From: Alcanivoracaceae bacterium
GTDB lineage: Bacteria; Pseudomonadota; Gammaproteobacteria; Pseudomonadales; Alcanivoracaceae
Length of the DNA: 64,000 nt
Direction of reading: 5' to 3'
Assembly (NCBI GenBank): GCA_029210325.1
Contig: JARGPU010000004.1
Coordinates: forward strand, 153,619-217,618
The notes beneath the pieces were generated by a model that had not been told where the DNA came from, made no database searches, and saw nothing but the letters and a program-made list of their open reading frames with translations. The position numbers and the translations under genes are program-made. Below, one piece after another: positions 1 to 8,444 of this stretch. Each line of letters begins with the position of its first letter. The stretch's first letter is position 1.

Positions 1-252
1 ATCTTCACCAAGAGCGGTGCGGCTGCGCGCAAGTATCAGCATGAGGTGGAGGTGGGCCAGGTAGGTATCAATATTCCAATTCCGGTGCCGCTGCCGTTCT
101 TTTCGTTTACCGGCTGGAAGGGATCATTCTATGGCGACCTGCATGCTTATGGTAAGCAGGGTGTGCGGTTTTATACCGAGACCAAGACGGTGACTTCCCG
201 CTGGCCGGAAGATGAGATTGTTGAGACTAATATGACGATTTCGCTGAAGTGA
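1..252 (+). CDS. mmsA: Methylmalonate-semialdehyde dehydrogenase (CoA-acylating), C-terminal fragment
   Basis: Only the last 83 codons lie in the window; the reading frame is open from base 1, so the gene starts outside. The fragment carries the family's C-terminal signature, [20 protein letters not shown], followed by [20 protein letters not shown]. MmsA oxidises methylmalonate or malonate semialdehyde to propionyl- or acetyl-CoA with NAD and CoA, the last step of valine breakdown. The next three genes on the same strand encode an acyl-CoA dehydrogenase, a 3-hydroxyisobutyryl-CoA hydrolase and 3-hydroxyisobutyrate dehydrogenase, which are the preceding steps of the same pathway. The active-site cysteine is not in the visible part. 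Confidence 0.93.
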   Translation: MFTKSGAAARKYQHEVEVGQVGINIPIPVPLPFFSFTGWKGSFYGDLHAYGKQGVRFYTETKTVTSRWPEDEIVETNMTISLK

Positions 253-286
253 TTCTCGTTGTTTGTGTTAGGCAGTGAGCTTCGCC

Positions 287-398
287 GGTCTCTGGTGCTG
301 TTGGTGCTTCGCGGGACACGCACGAGTACGTCCCTGTAGCTCATCTCCGCCATCCATGGCTCCGATGGTCCCGCGAAGCACCAACAGCACCAGAGACC
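287..398 (+). repeat. Palindromic repeat element A, 30-bp perfect arms
   Basis: The 30 bases at 287-316 are exactly the reverse complement of 369-398, around a 52-base centre (317-368). The centre contains TACGTCCCTGTAG and CGCCATCCATGGCTC, and both arms end inwards in GGGAC/GTCCC. Element B at 459-570 has the same total length and a related centre in the opposite orientation, but its outer arm sequence is different. The pairing is read directly from the sequence. That it belongs to a dispersed repeat family is inferred from the second copy and from my memory of similar CCATCCATGG or TACGTCCCTG palindromes in Alcanivorax and Marinobacter DNA. Confidence 0.9.
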
Positions 399-458
399 TC
401 GCATCCTGCTGTTTTCGACTATTGGCGTTTGATTTCTTTGAAAGTAGCCAGATGTAAG

Positions 459-570
459 GTCAGACGCTTGTTCAGCCCCTCCCGGGACTGTGTGAGGCAG
501 GGATGCCGAACGCAAGCCTACAGGGACGTATTTACGGCGTGTCCCGGGAGGGGCTGAACAAGTGGCTGAC
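459..570 (-). repeat. Palindromic repeat element B, related to element A but inverted
   Basis: A perfect 22-bp inverted repeat (467-488 with 541-562) extends outwards, after a 3-base mismatch, by another 5 bp (459-463 with 566-570). The centre is 52 bases (489-540). Read on the minus strand, the centre has TACGTCCCTGTAG followed by CGGCATCCCTGCCTC, matching element A. The outer parts of the arms share nothing with those of A. The element is placed on the minus strand only to express its orientation relative to A. Confidence 0.9.
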
Positions 571-631
571 CGTGGCAGATCACTGCCGAGCAAAATCACC
601 GACTCTGACGACTTCGACTTTGAGGTAAACC

Positions 632-1771
632 ATGGATTTTTCACTGACGGAAGAACAACAAGCCTACTGCGACACCGCGCGTCAGTTCATGGAGAAAGAG
701 CTGGCCCCTTTCGCCGCAGAGTGGGATGCGAATAGCCACTTCCCGGTGGACACGCTGCAGGCCGCCGGTGAGCTCGGCTTTATGAGCCTTTACTGCCCGG
801 AAGAACAGGGCGGCATGGGATTGTCGCGGCTCGATGCAGCATTGATCTTCGAAACCCTTTCGCAAGGCTGCACATCCACAACCGCTTATATCACCATCCA
901 CAACATGGCCACCTGGATGCTGTGTCGTTACGGCAATGACGCCGTGCGCAGCGAATGGGCGCCAGCGCTCACCAGTGGCAAGAAGCTGGCTTCCTACTGC
1001 CTGACCGAGCCTAACGCTGGCTCCGATGCGGCATCGCTGAAAACCGTGGCTCGTCGTGATGGGGACGATTACCTGCTGAATGGTAGCAAGGCCTTTATCT
1101 CCGGCGCCGGCAGTACGGACGCACTGGTGCTGATGGCCCGTACTGGCGGTGATGGTGGCAAAGGGATTTCCTGTTTTCTGGTGCCCGCTAATGCGCCCGG
1201 TGTGAGCTACGGCCGCAACGAAGACAAGATGGGCTGGAAGTCACAGCCCACCCGGCAGGTGGTGCTTGATAATGTGCGCATACCGGCACATTACCTGCTT
1301 GGCAAGGAAGGCGAAGGTTTTCGTATTGCCATGGCCGGGCTGGATGGTGGTCGCATTAATATCGCCAGCTGCTCACTGGGCACAGCTCGCGCGGCACTGG
1401 ATCAATCCCTCAGTTATACCCAGGAGCGCCGCCAGTTTGGTCAGGCATTGTCCGAGTTTCAGACTGTTCAGTTTCGCCTCGCGGATATGGCCACGGAGCT
1501 GGTGGCTGCTCAGCAGATGGTTCGTCTTGCCGCGTGGAAACTGGACCGTCAGGATGAAGACCGCACCATGATGTGTGCCATGGCAAAACGATTGGCCACT
1601 GATCTCTGTTTCAATATTTGCAACGAAGCGCTGCAGCTGCATGGCGGTTACGGCTATATTCGCGAGTATCCACTAGAGCGATACCTGCGTGATGCTCGAG
1701 TGCACCAGATTCTGGAAGGCACCAATGAAATCATGAGAGTAATTATTGCCAGAAAGCTTTTGCAGGCCTAA
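632..1771 (+). CDS. Acyl-CoA dehydrogenase, probably isobutyryl-CoA dehydrogenase
   Basis: The 379-residue product is a full-length FAD acyl-CoA dehydrogenase. It shows the N-terminal helical domain, the FAD-contact segment CLTEPNAGSDAASL near residue 125, ERRQFGQALSEFQTVQFRLA near 265, and LEGTNEIMR near the C-terminus, where E362 is the expected catalytic base. In this cluster (mmsA, hydroxyisobutyryl-CoA hydrolase, mmsB) the substrate is most likely isobutyryl-CoA, which it would convert to methacrylyl-CoA in valine catabolism; electrons would pass to electron-transfer flavoprotein. The ATG has a GAGG box six bases upstream. The substrate is inferred from context, since the sequence alone does not separate short- and branched-chain members. 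Confidence 0.9.
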   Translation: MDFSLTEEQQAYCDTARQFMEKELAPFAAEWDANSHFPVDTLQAAGELGFMSLYCPEEQGGMGLSRLDAALIFETLSQGCTSTTAYITIHNMATWMLCRYGNDAVRSEWAPALTSGKKLASYCLTEPNAGSDAASLKTVARRDGDDYLLNGSKAFISGAGSTDALVLMARTGGDGGKGISCFLVPANAPGVSYGRNEDKMGWKSQPTRQVVLDNVRIPAHYLLGKEGEGFRIAMAGLDGGRINIASCSLGTARAALDQSLSYTQERRQFGQALSEFQTVQFRLADMATELVAAQQMVRLAAWKLDRQDEDRTMMCAMAKRLATDLCFNICNEALQLHGGYGYIREYPLERYLRDARVHQILEGTNEIMRVIIARKLLQA

Positions 1772-1841
1772 AGCAGAATTTCACAGTTACACCCCAATCA
1801 GGGCATACCACCAAACGACACCCTGACAGGAGAAAACGCCC

Positions 1842-2939
1842 ATGCATCAACCCGTCCTGTTCCGCACAGAAACAACACAGTCCGGTCAGAAGATCGGATT
1901 CGCCACCTTGAACGTGCCAAAGACGTTGAACTCCCTGTCTCTGGAAATGATCGACTTGCTTTATGCACAGTTAACCGACTGGCAGCATGACAGCACCATC
2001 GCAGCCGTTTGGCTGGATGCTGAAGGCGAAAAAGCGTTCTGCGCTGGCGGCGATATCGTGCGCCTGTACCAAAGCATGGTGGATGCTCCAAAAGGGGGGC
2101 GTAACCAGTACGCAGAAGATTTTTTCGCCCGCGAGTACCGCCTCGATTATTTGCTGCACACTTTCGGCAAGCCAGTTATTTGCTGGGGGCACGGTATTGT
2201 CATGGGTGGTGGCTTGGGGTTGATGTCTGGCTGCTCACATCGAGTGGTTACAGAAAGAAGCCGCATCGCCATGCCCGAGATCACTATCGGTCTGCATCCT
2301 GATGTGGGCGGCAGCTGGTTTTTGAATCGAATGCCCGGTCGACTTGGTCTATTCCTTGGCCTGACCGGTGCCAATATCAATGCGGCCGATGCGCTATTCG
2401 TTGGTCTTGCCGATCGCGCCATCAGTCACCAGCAGAAGGCGGCCGTTGTTGCTGAGCTGTGTAATTGTGCGCAGATCGATCATGCCGCTGTGTCTGCGCT
2501 GCTTCGCCGACAGCAAATGACTGCTGATACCTTGCCCGGCAGTGCGCTGCGCGATCATTTCGATCAAATCAATAACTTGTGTGACGCCGATTCCTTGGCT
2601 CAGCTGCATAGTCAGATTACAGGTTATCAAGGAGATGACCCACTGCTGCAGAAGGCCGCAATGACGTTGGCAAAGGGCTGTGTGCAGACCGCCTGGCTGG
2701 TATGGGAGTCGCAACGCCGGGTGCGGCAGATGTCGCTGGCACAGGCGTTTCGCATGGAGTGGAGCATGTCAGTGCAATGCGCCCTGCATGACGATTTTCG
2801 CGAAGGCGTACGGGCACTACTGATCGATAAGGACGGCAGTCCTGCGTTCCGTTATAGAAAAGTGGAGGATTTCTCTGAACAGGTGCTGAACGAGTTTTTC
2901 GTCAGTCCGGTGGTACCGCATCCGTTGGAGGCTTTATGA
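1842..2939 (+). CDS. 3-hydroxyisobutyryl-CoA hydrolase (enoyl-CoA hydratase superfamily)
   Basis: The 365-residue crotonase-fold protein has the oxyanion-hole segments FCAGGDIVRLY (residues 66-76) and GIVMGGGLGLM (118-128). It then has MPEITIGLHPDVGGSWF, where E146 and D154 match the spacing of the two acidic catalytic residues of human HIBCH. This motif and the length above 340 residues separate hydrolases from plain enoyl-CoA hydratases. The enzyme would release free 3-hydroxyisobutyrate for the next gene, mmsB, whose ATG overlaps its stop by four bases. A separate enoyl-CoA hydratase for the methacrylyl-CoA step is not in the window. An AGGAG box lies nine bases before the ATG. Confidence 0.9.
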   Translation: MHQPVLFRTETTQSGQKIGFATLNVPKTLNSLSLEMIDLLYAQLTDWQHDSTIAAVWLDAEGEKAFCAGGDIVRLYQSMVDAPKGGRNQYAEDFFAREYRLDYLLHTFGKPVICWGHGIVMGGGLGLMSGCSHRVVTERSRIAMPEITIGLHPDVGGSWFLNRMPGRLGLFLGLTGANINAADALFVGLADRAISHQQKAAVVAELCNCAQIDHAAVSALLRRQQMTADTLPGSALRDHFDQINNLCDADSLAQLHSQITGYQGDDPLLQKAAMTLAKGCVQTAWLVWESQRRVRQMSLAQAFRMEWSMSVQCALHDDFREGVRALLIDKDGSPAFRYRKVEDFSEQVLNEFFVSPVVPHPLEAL

Positions 2940-3823
2940 AAGTTGCATTCTTTGGTCTGGGGCACATGGGTGGGCCGATGGCAGCTAATCTGCTTAAGGC
3001 GGGCCATGAGCTAACCGTCTTTGACTTGCAGCCTGCACTGGTGGATGCGCTGGCGGCTCAGGGTGCCATCGCCGTACAGCACCCGACAGACGCGGTGATC
3101 GATGCGCAGGTCGTGATTAGCATGTTGCCATCCGGCAAGGCGGTGTCGTCACTCTATCTTGGTGAGCATGGCATCCTTGAGCACATTACTTCATCGGCCC
3201 TGATTATTGATTGCTCCACCATTGATGCGGCGACCGCAAAACAAGTCGCACAGCAGGCCCAGCAAGCTGGTATTTCCATGATTGATGCGCCGGTATCCGG
3301 TGGGGTTGCTGGTGCAGCAGCAGGTACTCTGACGTTTATCTGTGGCGGCAGTGAGGAGCAAGTTGCACGGGCTGAGCCTGTGCTGCTGCAGATGGGTAAA
3401 AATGTCTTTCGCGCTGGTGATCACGGTGCCGGTCAGACCGCAAAGCTATGCAACAACATGCTGCTGGCCATTCACATGATCGGTACCTGCGAGGCATTAC
3501 AGCTGGGCGCGGATCATGGTCTGGATCCGAAAGTCCTGTCGGAAATCATGCTGGCAAGCTCTGGTCGCAACTGGTCACTGGAGCTGTATAACCCTTGGCC
3601 GGGGGTGATGGAAAATGCGCCCGCATCGCGGGACTATGCCGGCGGCTTTGCGGTCAATTTGATGAACAAAGATCTCGGCTTGGCAGTTGAGGCGGCCATG
3701 GACAGTGGCACCAATACGCCGTTAGGTGCGCTGGCAAAAAGTCTTTATGCGCTGCATGCCAGCGAGGGAAGTGGCCAGTTGGACTTCTCCAGTATCCAGC
3801 AAATGTTCGCCAGAGATGTCTGA
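2936..3823 (+). CDS. mmsB: 3-hydroxyisobutyrate dehydrogenase
   Basis: The 295-residue protein belongs to the beta-hydroxyacid dehydrogenase family. It opens with the dinucleotide-binding motif FGLGHMGGPMAANLLKAGH. It has the substrate motif DAPVSGGVAGAAAGTLTF near residue 117 and the catalytic segment GAGQTAKLCNN with K170. It oxidises 3-hydroxyisobutyrate to methylmalonate semialdehyde, which MmsA then uses. The start overlaps the hydrolase stop (ATGA), so the two are likely translated together. It is the last gene of the valine cluster, and its stop lies only 11 bases from that of the convergent ygfZ. Confidence 0.95.
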   Translation: MKVAFFGLGHMGGPMAANLLKAGHELTVFDLQPALVDALAAQGAIAVQHPTDAVIDAQVVISMLPSGKAVSSLYLGEHGILEHITSSALIIDCSTIDAATAKQVAQQAQQAGISMIDAPVSGGVAGAAAGTLTFICGGSEEQVARAEPVLLQMGKNVFRAGDHGAGQTAKLCNNMLLAIHMIGTCEALQLGADHGLDPKVLSEIMLASSGRNWSLELYNPWPGVMENAPASRDYAGGFAVNLMNKDLGLAVEAAMDSGTNTPLGALAKSLYALHASEGSGQLDFSSIQQMFARDV

Positions 3824-3834
3824 CTGGCTGGAAC

Positions 3835-4806
3835 TCAGGACGGCAACGGGTACGGCAGGTCGATGGCTTGCCAATCCAGCGACTGGTCATTCAGTAGTAG
3901 AGCGCCCTGATGGTCGAGGCGCAGTACTACCAGTGCATCAGTGTATTGCGAGTCACTGACGGCGCTGACCAGTTCCCCAACTGACTGCCCGTCTGCGCCA
4001 CGGAGCACGCTGCCGGCGGCGGCTGTGACGCCAGCTTGCCAGCGCAGATGTTGCATGCGCTGTTTCATCTTGCCCTTAAAGTGCATGCGCGCGACTACCT
4101 CCTGACCAAGGTAGCAGCCCTTTTTGAAGTTAACCCCGTCGAGCAGGTCGTAGTTCAGTGCTTGCGGCAGCCAAAGGGCCTCGCCGCCGGGCAGGATATG
4201 GCCGATGCCTGCATCTATTTCGCTACGCAGCCAGTCGTCCGTACCGCCCATTTCCGCCACCGTATAGTGATTCAACAGGTTGCGGGCACCATCCTCCGTG
4301 GTGAGCAGTAGCAGGGTGTTGACGCCGATTCGAGCCAGCGTGCTGCTGTTACCCTGGCTGCAATGGCCCACAGCCGGTAGCGGTATGCCTTGCAGGGCAT
4401 CTTTAGCGGCCCCTTCGTCTAGCAACAGGGGGATGTGGGGCAGCATGGTGAGCGTGACTTTACTGAACATGGCGTACTTTTTTAGCGCTGCCAGAGCGCC
4501 GTCGACGCGCCGCCGGGATGTCAGTAGATCGATCCCATCTGCCGCCGGTAATACCATATAGCTGTACTGGCCGCGGCCCTTGAGGTCCAGATGCATGGCC
4601 AGATGCCATTGCCCGGCATGGACCTCTCGTAGCTCACAGGTGAGCTGGCCCTGAAGGAATTTCTCCGTTTCCGGGCCACGTACACTGATGACCGCCAGAT
4701 GGTCGCCAACAATCAACGAGGCTGCGGAGCCTGCTGAAAAATGGCTGACTTCGCCATTTGAATTACGTTGTGCGCCAAGATCATCGAGAAACTGCTGCCA
4801 AGACAT
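3835..4806 (-). CDS. ygfZ: tRNA-modifying / Fe-S maintenance protein YgfZ (folate-binding)
   Basis: The 323-residue product is a YgfZ/GcvT-like protein. The family signature KGCYLGQEVVAR is present with the conserved cysteine at residue 231. GPETEKFLQGQLTCE near residue 44 and HLDLKGRGQYSY near residue 72 match the folate-binding fold. In E. coli YgfZ supports certain Fe-S enzymes, including MiaB, using tetrahydrofolate. It is encoded divergently from sdhE, as in many gammaproteobacteria, which strengthens the call. The physiological partner cannot be seen here. Confidence 0.92.
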   Translation of the reverse strand: MSWQQFLDDLGAQRNSNGEVSHFSAGSAASLIVGDHLAVISVRGPETEKFLQGQLTCELREVHAGQWHLAMHLDLKGRGQYSYMVLPAADGIDLLTSRRRVDGALAALKKYAMFSKVTLTMLPHIPLLLDEGAAKDALQGIPLPAVGHCSQGNSSTLARIGVNTLLLLTTEDGARNLLNHYTVAEMGGTDDWLRSEIDAGIGHILPGGEALWLPQALNYDLLDGVNFKKGCYLGQEVVARMHFKGKMKQRMQHLRWQAGVTAAAGSVLRGADGQSVGELVSAVSDSQYTDALVVLRLDHQGALLLNDQSLDWQAIDLPYPLPS

Positions 4807-4883
4807 AGTGATAAAATCCGAAGTGCCGAAAGTGAGCTTGATGATAGATAATGTTTGCCCTGATTGTCAGTGGTGGAAGTGAT

Positions 4884-5141
4884 ATGCCTGAGTCTGATCT
4901 GAAACGTCGTTACCATTGGCAGTGCCGTCGTGGCCTGCTGGAGGTCGATTTAGTGCTGAACGACTACATGGAACGTTTTTTTGATCAGGAGAGCGAGGCG
5001 CGCCAGCTGCTGTTTGCCGATTTGCTGGCGCAGCAGGATGCGGAGTTGTTCGAGTGGTTTACCCGCCGCTCACAGCCGCAGGACCCGGCGCTGCGTGACT
5101 ATGTCGAGCATATCCTCACTCTTCGTGAATCAGCCCATTGA
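4884..5141 (+). CDS. sdhE: FAD assembly factor SdhE
   Basis: An 85-residue protein with the RGxxE motif (RGLLE, residues 16-20) and the SdhE pattern of small acidic helices (NDYMERFFD, ELFEWFTR). SdhE promotes covalent flavinylation of succinate dehydrogenase and fumarate reductase. I start it at the second ATG (4884), four bases after GGAAG, because this gives the family length; the ATG at 4851 would add 11 residues that do not look like SdhE. It is divergent from ygfZ and is followed at once by a ygfX-like gene, a common arrangement. Confidence 0.93.
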   Translation: MPESDLKRRYHWQCRRGLLEVDLVLNDYMERFFDQESEARQLLFADLLAQQDAELFEWFTRRSQPQDPALRDYVEHILTLRESAH

Positions 5142-5514
5142 GCTAACGCCGTCCCGTTGGCCATGGCTGCTCTGGGGTTTGGCCGCTTCACTGGTTGTGA
5201 CAGCGCTGCTGTTGAGCGGCTTGAGTTTGACCGGGCAGCTATTTGCCAGTCTGTTACTGCTGTGCCTTGGCGCGCTTGAGTGGCGCCAACAGCGGCAGTT
5301 GCGCTCACTGCAGTTTTCCACCCAGTCCATTTGCTGTGTCCTGCGCGGAGGGGAAAAACTGCAAGCGGCGTGGCCATTGCCAGGCATGGCTAACCGCTAC
5401 TGGGTTAGCTTCGGCCTGTCAGCACATGTTGGGCGGCGAGTCTGGCTGACGGTGTACCATGATCAACTTTCAGCAACCGACTTTCGCCATTTGCGCGTCA
5501 TGATGGGTCGCTGA
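5101..5514 (+). CDS. YgfX-like membrane protein (sdhE neighbour)
   Basis: The 137-residue frame begins inside the end of sdhE (ATG 5101, 41-base overlap). A GTG at 5125 is an alternative start giving 129 residues. It has two adjacent hydrophobic segments (about [20 protein letters not shown] and [17 protein letters not shown]), then a soluble C-terminal part with a W..V...L pattern and DFRHLRVMM at the end. This layout and the position right after sdhE match YgfX (CptA), a small inner-membrane protein of debated role in cell morphology or toxin-antitoxin function. Similarity is judged by shape and place rather than strong motifs. Its 3' end overlaps the convergent nadB by 17 bases. Confidence 0.7.
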   Translation: MSSISSLFVNQPIELTPSRWPWLLWGLAASLVVTALLLSGLSLTGQLFASLLLLCLGALEWRQQRQLRSLQFSTQSICCVLRGGEKLQAAWPLPGMANRYWVSFGLSAHVGRRVWLTVYHDQLSATDFRHLRVMMGR

Positions 5515-7105
5515 TATTTTCCGGGGTGAGGACGGTATCGCGAATTTCATCTGCTGCATCCGGATGGTCGAGCATGTAGTGCAGGCCGCGCGATTCTTTA
5601 CGCTCCATGGCTGAGCGGATGATCAATTCGGCAATGACTACAAGGTTGCGCAGTTCTAGCAGGTCATTGCTGATTTGGTAGTTGGAGTAAAATTCAGAGA
5701 TTTCCTTTTTAAGCATCTGCACGCGGTGGTTGGCCCGCTGCAGGCGCTTCTCTGTGCGCACGATACCCACGTAATCCCACATAAACCGGCGTAGTTCGTC
5801 CCAGTTATGGGCGATGACCACATCTTCATCAGCTTCGGTAACTTTTGATTCATCCCACTCCGGCACCGCTGCCGGCGGCGCCACTTCATTGATTCGGCTG
5901 GCAATGTGCTCGCTGGCGGCACGGCCAAAGACAAAACATTCGAGCAGTGAGTTGCTGGCCATGCGATTGGCACCGTGCAGGCCAGTGAAAGAGGTTTCGC
6001 CAATGGCATACAGGCCGGGCAGATCGGTTTGACCATTGAGGTCAGTCATTACTCCGCCGCAGGTATAATGCGCAGCCGGCACCACCGGAATCGGGTCGCG
6101 GGTGATGTCGATTCCCAGCTGCAGGCACTTGGCATAGACAGTCGGGAAATGGTTGATGATGAAATCCGCAGGACGGTGACTGATATCAAGGTACAGGCAG
6201 TCGGCGCCTAGCCGTTTCATTTCATGGTCGATGGCGCGGGCGACGATGTCACGTGGCGCCAGTTCGCCGCGCTCATCGAAGCGCTGCATAAATCGTTCGC
6301 CATCCGGTAGCAGTAGATGGCCGCCTTCGCCGCGAATTGCCTCGGTAATCAGAAAGGATTTCGCTTTCGGATGGTAAAGGCAGGTTGGATGGAACTGCAT
6401 GAATTCCATATTGGCTACCCGGCAGCCCGCTCGCCACGCCATGGCAATGCCGTCACCGGTGGCCACGTCCGGATTCGAGGTGTACAGATAAACTTTGCTG
6501 GCACCGCCGGTGGCGAGGACCACAGATCGAGCCAGAAAGACGTCGGTGTCGCCTTTTTCGATATGGTGAATATAGGCGCCACTGCAGCGGCGCGTGCCAT
6601 TGTGCTGCTCGCTGATCAGGTCGACGGCAACACGATGTTCAAAGCGCTCCACATTGGCGCGCTGCTCCACCTGACGGATCAAGGCACTGGAAATAGCCAC
6701 TCCGGTGGCGTCTGCAGCATGGATGATGCGCCGGTGGCTGTGGCCACCCTCGCGGGTCAGGTGATATTCCTGAGTGCCACCGTCACCGCTGTCGAAACGG
6801 GTGAAATCAACCCCTTGCTCGATTAGCCAGCGGATCGCCTCAGGTCCGTTCTCAACGGTTTTGCGCACTGCATCATCGTGGCATAGCCCCGCACCAGCGA
6901 TATGGGTATCGGTAATGTGATAGTCCATCGAGTCAGTTTCGTCCAGTACCGCAGCAATTCCGCCCTGCGCATACCAGGTGCTCGCGCTGGTCAGCTGCCC
7001 TTTGGATAGCAGTGCCACCCGGCAGCTCTCCGGTAAATTGAGCGCCACGGTGAGGCCGGCGGCGCCGCTGCCGATGATCAGCACATCATGTCTGTAGGTG
7101 GCCAT
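5498..7105 (-). CDS. nadB: L-aspartate oxidase
   Basis: The 535-residue flavoprotein opens with the FAD-binding motif [16 protein letters not shown] and has [16 protein letters not shown] near residue 138. It carries the fumarate-reductase-like active-site stretch [11 protein letters not shown] and the C-terminal FAD motif [18 protein letters not shown]. NadB oxidises aspartate to iminoaspartate, the first step of NAD synthesis. Length and motifs distinguish it from succinate dehydrogenase subunit A. It is divergent from algU across a 137-base gap, the same arrangement as in Pseudomonas. Confidence 0.96.
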   Translation of the reverse strand: MATYRHDVLIIGSGAAGLTVALNLPESCRVALLSKGQLTSASTWYAQGGIAAVLDETDSMDYHITDTHIAGAGLCHDDAVRKTVENGPEAIRWLIEQGVDFTRFDSGDGGTQEYHLTREGGHSHRRIIHAADATGVAISSALIRQVEQRANVERFEHRVAVDLISEQHNGTRRCSGAYIHHIEKGDTDVFLARSVVLATGGASKVYLYTSNPDVATGDGIAMAWRAGCRVANMEFMQFHPTCLYHPKAKSFLITEAIRGEGGHLLLPDGERFMQRFDERGELAPRDIVARAIDHEMKRLGADCLYLDISHRPADFIINHFPTVYAKCLQLGIDITRDPIPVVPAAHYTCGGVMTDLNGQTDLPGLYAIGETSFTGLHGANRMASNSLLECFVFGRAASEHIASRINEVAPPAAVPEWDESKVTEADEDVVIAHNWDELRRFMWDYVGIVRTEKRLQRANHRVQMLKKEISEFYSNYQISNDLLELRNLVVIAELIIRSAMERKESRGLHYMLDHPDAADEIRDTVLTPENISDPS

Positions 7106-7131
7106 AATCCGCCTCTGGGTCGATTGACTGC

Positions 7132-7170
7132 GAATTCTAGCAAAGGCATGGCCGGACTTTGCTAGAATTC
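7132..7170. promoter_or_regulatory. 14-bp perfect palindrome between nadB and algU
   Basis: GAATTCTAGCAAAG (7132-7145) and its exact complement (7157-7170) flank an 11-base centre. The palindrome lies 26 bases upstream of the nadB start and about 70 bases upstream of algU, so it could be an operator for either gene or a hairpin in the nadB leader. I do not recognise the binding protein. Confidence 0.6.
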
Positions 7171-7182
7171 ATCATCCGCCGG

Positions 7183-7210
7183 GGAACCGGCAGCCATTTT
7201 TAGCGTCTCA
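7183..7210 (+). promoter_or_regulatory. Possible sigma-E (AlgU) autoregulatory promoter
   Basis: GGAACC (7183-7188) and TCTCA (7206-7210) are 17 bases apart, close to the GGAACTT / TCTGA pattern of AlgU or RpoE promoters. The pair lies about 33 bases before the algU start codon. Autoregulation of algU is known in Pseudomonas; this particular site is an inference from the motif. Confidence 0.45.
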
Positions 7211-7242
7211 GCCCAGCATGGGGTGAGCAGGGGGAGACCCGG

Positions 7243-7824
7243 GTGACCGACGAAGAACTGGTCAAACGCGCCGGTAAAGGTGATAAGCGCGCTTTTGATC
7301 TGCTGGTGCGCAAGTACCAGCATAGAATTTTTGCCCTGATCAGCCGCTATGTGCGTGATCAGGATGAGGTGCAGGACGTTGCGCAAGAGGCCTTTATCAA
7401 GGCATGGCGGGCGCTGCCCCGGTTTCGTGGTGATAGCCAGTTTTACACCTGGCTATACCGCATTGCCGTGAATACGGCCAAGAACTACCTGGTGGCCCGT
7501 GGTCGTCGTCCACCAGGCTCAGATATCGATGCTGATGAGGCAGAACAGTTTATCGGTGCAGACGGTTTGCATGACTCTGGAACTCCAGAGTCGATACTGA
7601 TGTCGCAGGAGTTAGCTGGTGTTATTGCCAAGGCCATCGAGGCTCTGCCCCATGAACTGCGCACAGCCGTCACACTGCGGGAGTTCGATGGTTTGAGCTA
7701 TGAGGACATCGCGGCAATTATGGAGTGTCCGGTTGGCACCGTCAGGTCGCGTATTTTTCGCGCCCGTGAGGCAATCGAACAGGCCATGCGCCCAATAATG
7801 GATCAAGACAGCGTTATGCGCTGA
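7243..7824 (+). CDS. algU: RNA polymerase sigma-E factor AlgU/RpoE
   Basis: The 193-residue ECF sigma factor has region 2 (DQDEVQDVAQEAFIKAWRAL) and region 4 helix-turn-helix (LSYEDIAAIMECPVGTVRSR) in the right places. It directs transcription of envelope-stress genes, and in pseudomonads of alginate genes, when released from its membrane anti-sigma factor. The start is a GTG preceded by GGGGAG, and it gives exactly the usual AlgU length. The four genes that follow (mucA, mucB, rseC, mucD) form its control circuit. A sigma-E-like promoter lies just upstream. Confidence 0.96.
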   Translation: MTDEELVKRAGKGDKRAFDLLVRKYQHRIFALISRYVRDQDEVQDVAQEAFIKAWRALPRFRGDSQFYTWLYRIAVNTAKNYLVARGRRPPGSDIDADEAEQFIGADGLHDSGTPESILMSQELAGVIAKAIEALPHELRTAVTLREFDGLSYEDIAAIMECPVGTVRSRIFRAREAIEQAMRPIMDQDSVMR

Positions 7825-7880
7825 AGCAGGAACTGGTAAACCATGCAGTTAACCCTGGCCCACAGCCCACAGGTGGCAAA

Positions 7881-8444
7881 ATGAAACAGCAATCGCAAGC
7901 AGCACCCCGGGAAGAAGCTCTGTCCGCTTTGCTTGATAACGAAGCCAATGAGCTGGAGGCGCGGCGTCTGTTGCGCGACATGACAGATCATGATGCCGCC
8001 CGCCTGGGGCATTGGCAGTTGGCTCGCGATGTTATGCAGCGCCATGCCGTGGCTCCGGTACCATTGGACTTTAGTGCCCGTATCTCGGCTGCCGTGGCTA
8101 ATGAGAAACAGCCCAGACAGTGGGCGCTGCCGTTGGCCCGGGTGGCGGTGGCTGCGTCAGTGGCTTTGGCTACCGTAGTGGGCTGGCAGTACTGGGACAG
8201 CAGCGCGGCAAATACGGCGCCGGCTCTGGCCTCGTCGCAGCAGCGCCCCTTGCTGCTTGGCGAAGGGGAGTTGGTATCGCGCTCACTGCGTGAGCAGGCC
8301 CAGCCGGCAGCACTGGTGTCCGGGCATCAGCGTATCGACGATATGATCGTTCGCCACAGTGACTTTGCTGCCCGGCATGGCTCGCAGGGTGTGGCACCTT
8401 ATGCTCGCTTTATCAGTCTGGAAGCGCAGAAGGAACAGCAATAA
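7881..8444 (+). CDS. mucA: Anti-sigma factor MucA/RseA
   Basis: A 187-residue single-pass inner-membrane protein. The cytoplasmic N-terminus (EALSALLDNEANELEARRLL) matches the RseA/MucA sigma-binding domain. One membrane segment (about residues 83-102, ending GWQYW) follows, then a periplasmic tail of about 85 residues. It holds AlgU at the membrane until regulated proteolysis. It lies 56 bases after algU and its stop shares one base with the mucB start (TAATG). Confidence 0.92.
   Translation: MKQQSQAAPREEALSALLDNEANELEARRLLRDMTDHDAARLGHWQLARDVMQRHAVAPVPLDFSARISAAVANEKQPRQWALPLARVAVAASVALATVVGWQYWDSSAANTAPALASSQQRPLLLGEGELVSRSLREQAQPAALVSGHQRIDDMIVRHSDFAARHGSQGVAPYARFISLEAQKEQQ

Larger units (their letters stand above)
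253..631. other. Non-coding gap carrying two palindromic repeat elements
   Basis: This 379-base gap between mmsA and the acyl-CoA dehydrogenase gene holds no convincing gene. Most of it is two 112-base inverted-repeat elements (287-398 and 459-570, listed separately) separated by 60 bases of unremarkable sequence. A ribosome binding site (GAGG, 622-625) for the downstream gene sits at its end. The repeats could form strong RNA hairpins and end or weaken transcription from mmsA. Confidence 0.8.

Noticed and set aside
275..457. 60-codon plus-strand frame in the gap
   Set aside because: It translates the arms of repeat element A and has no ribosome binding site.
171..644. 157-codon minus-strand frame across the mmsA end and the gap
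   Set aside because: It runs through both palindromic repeats and antisense to the mmsA end; the composition and the repeats explain the open frame, and no family resemblance is seen.
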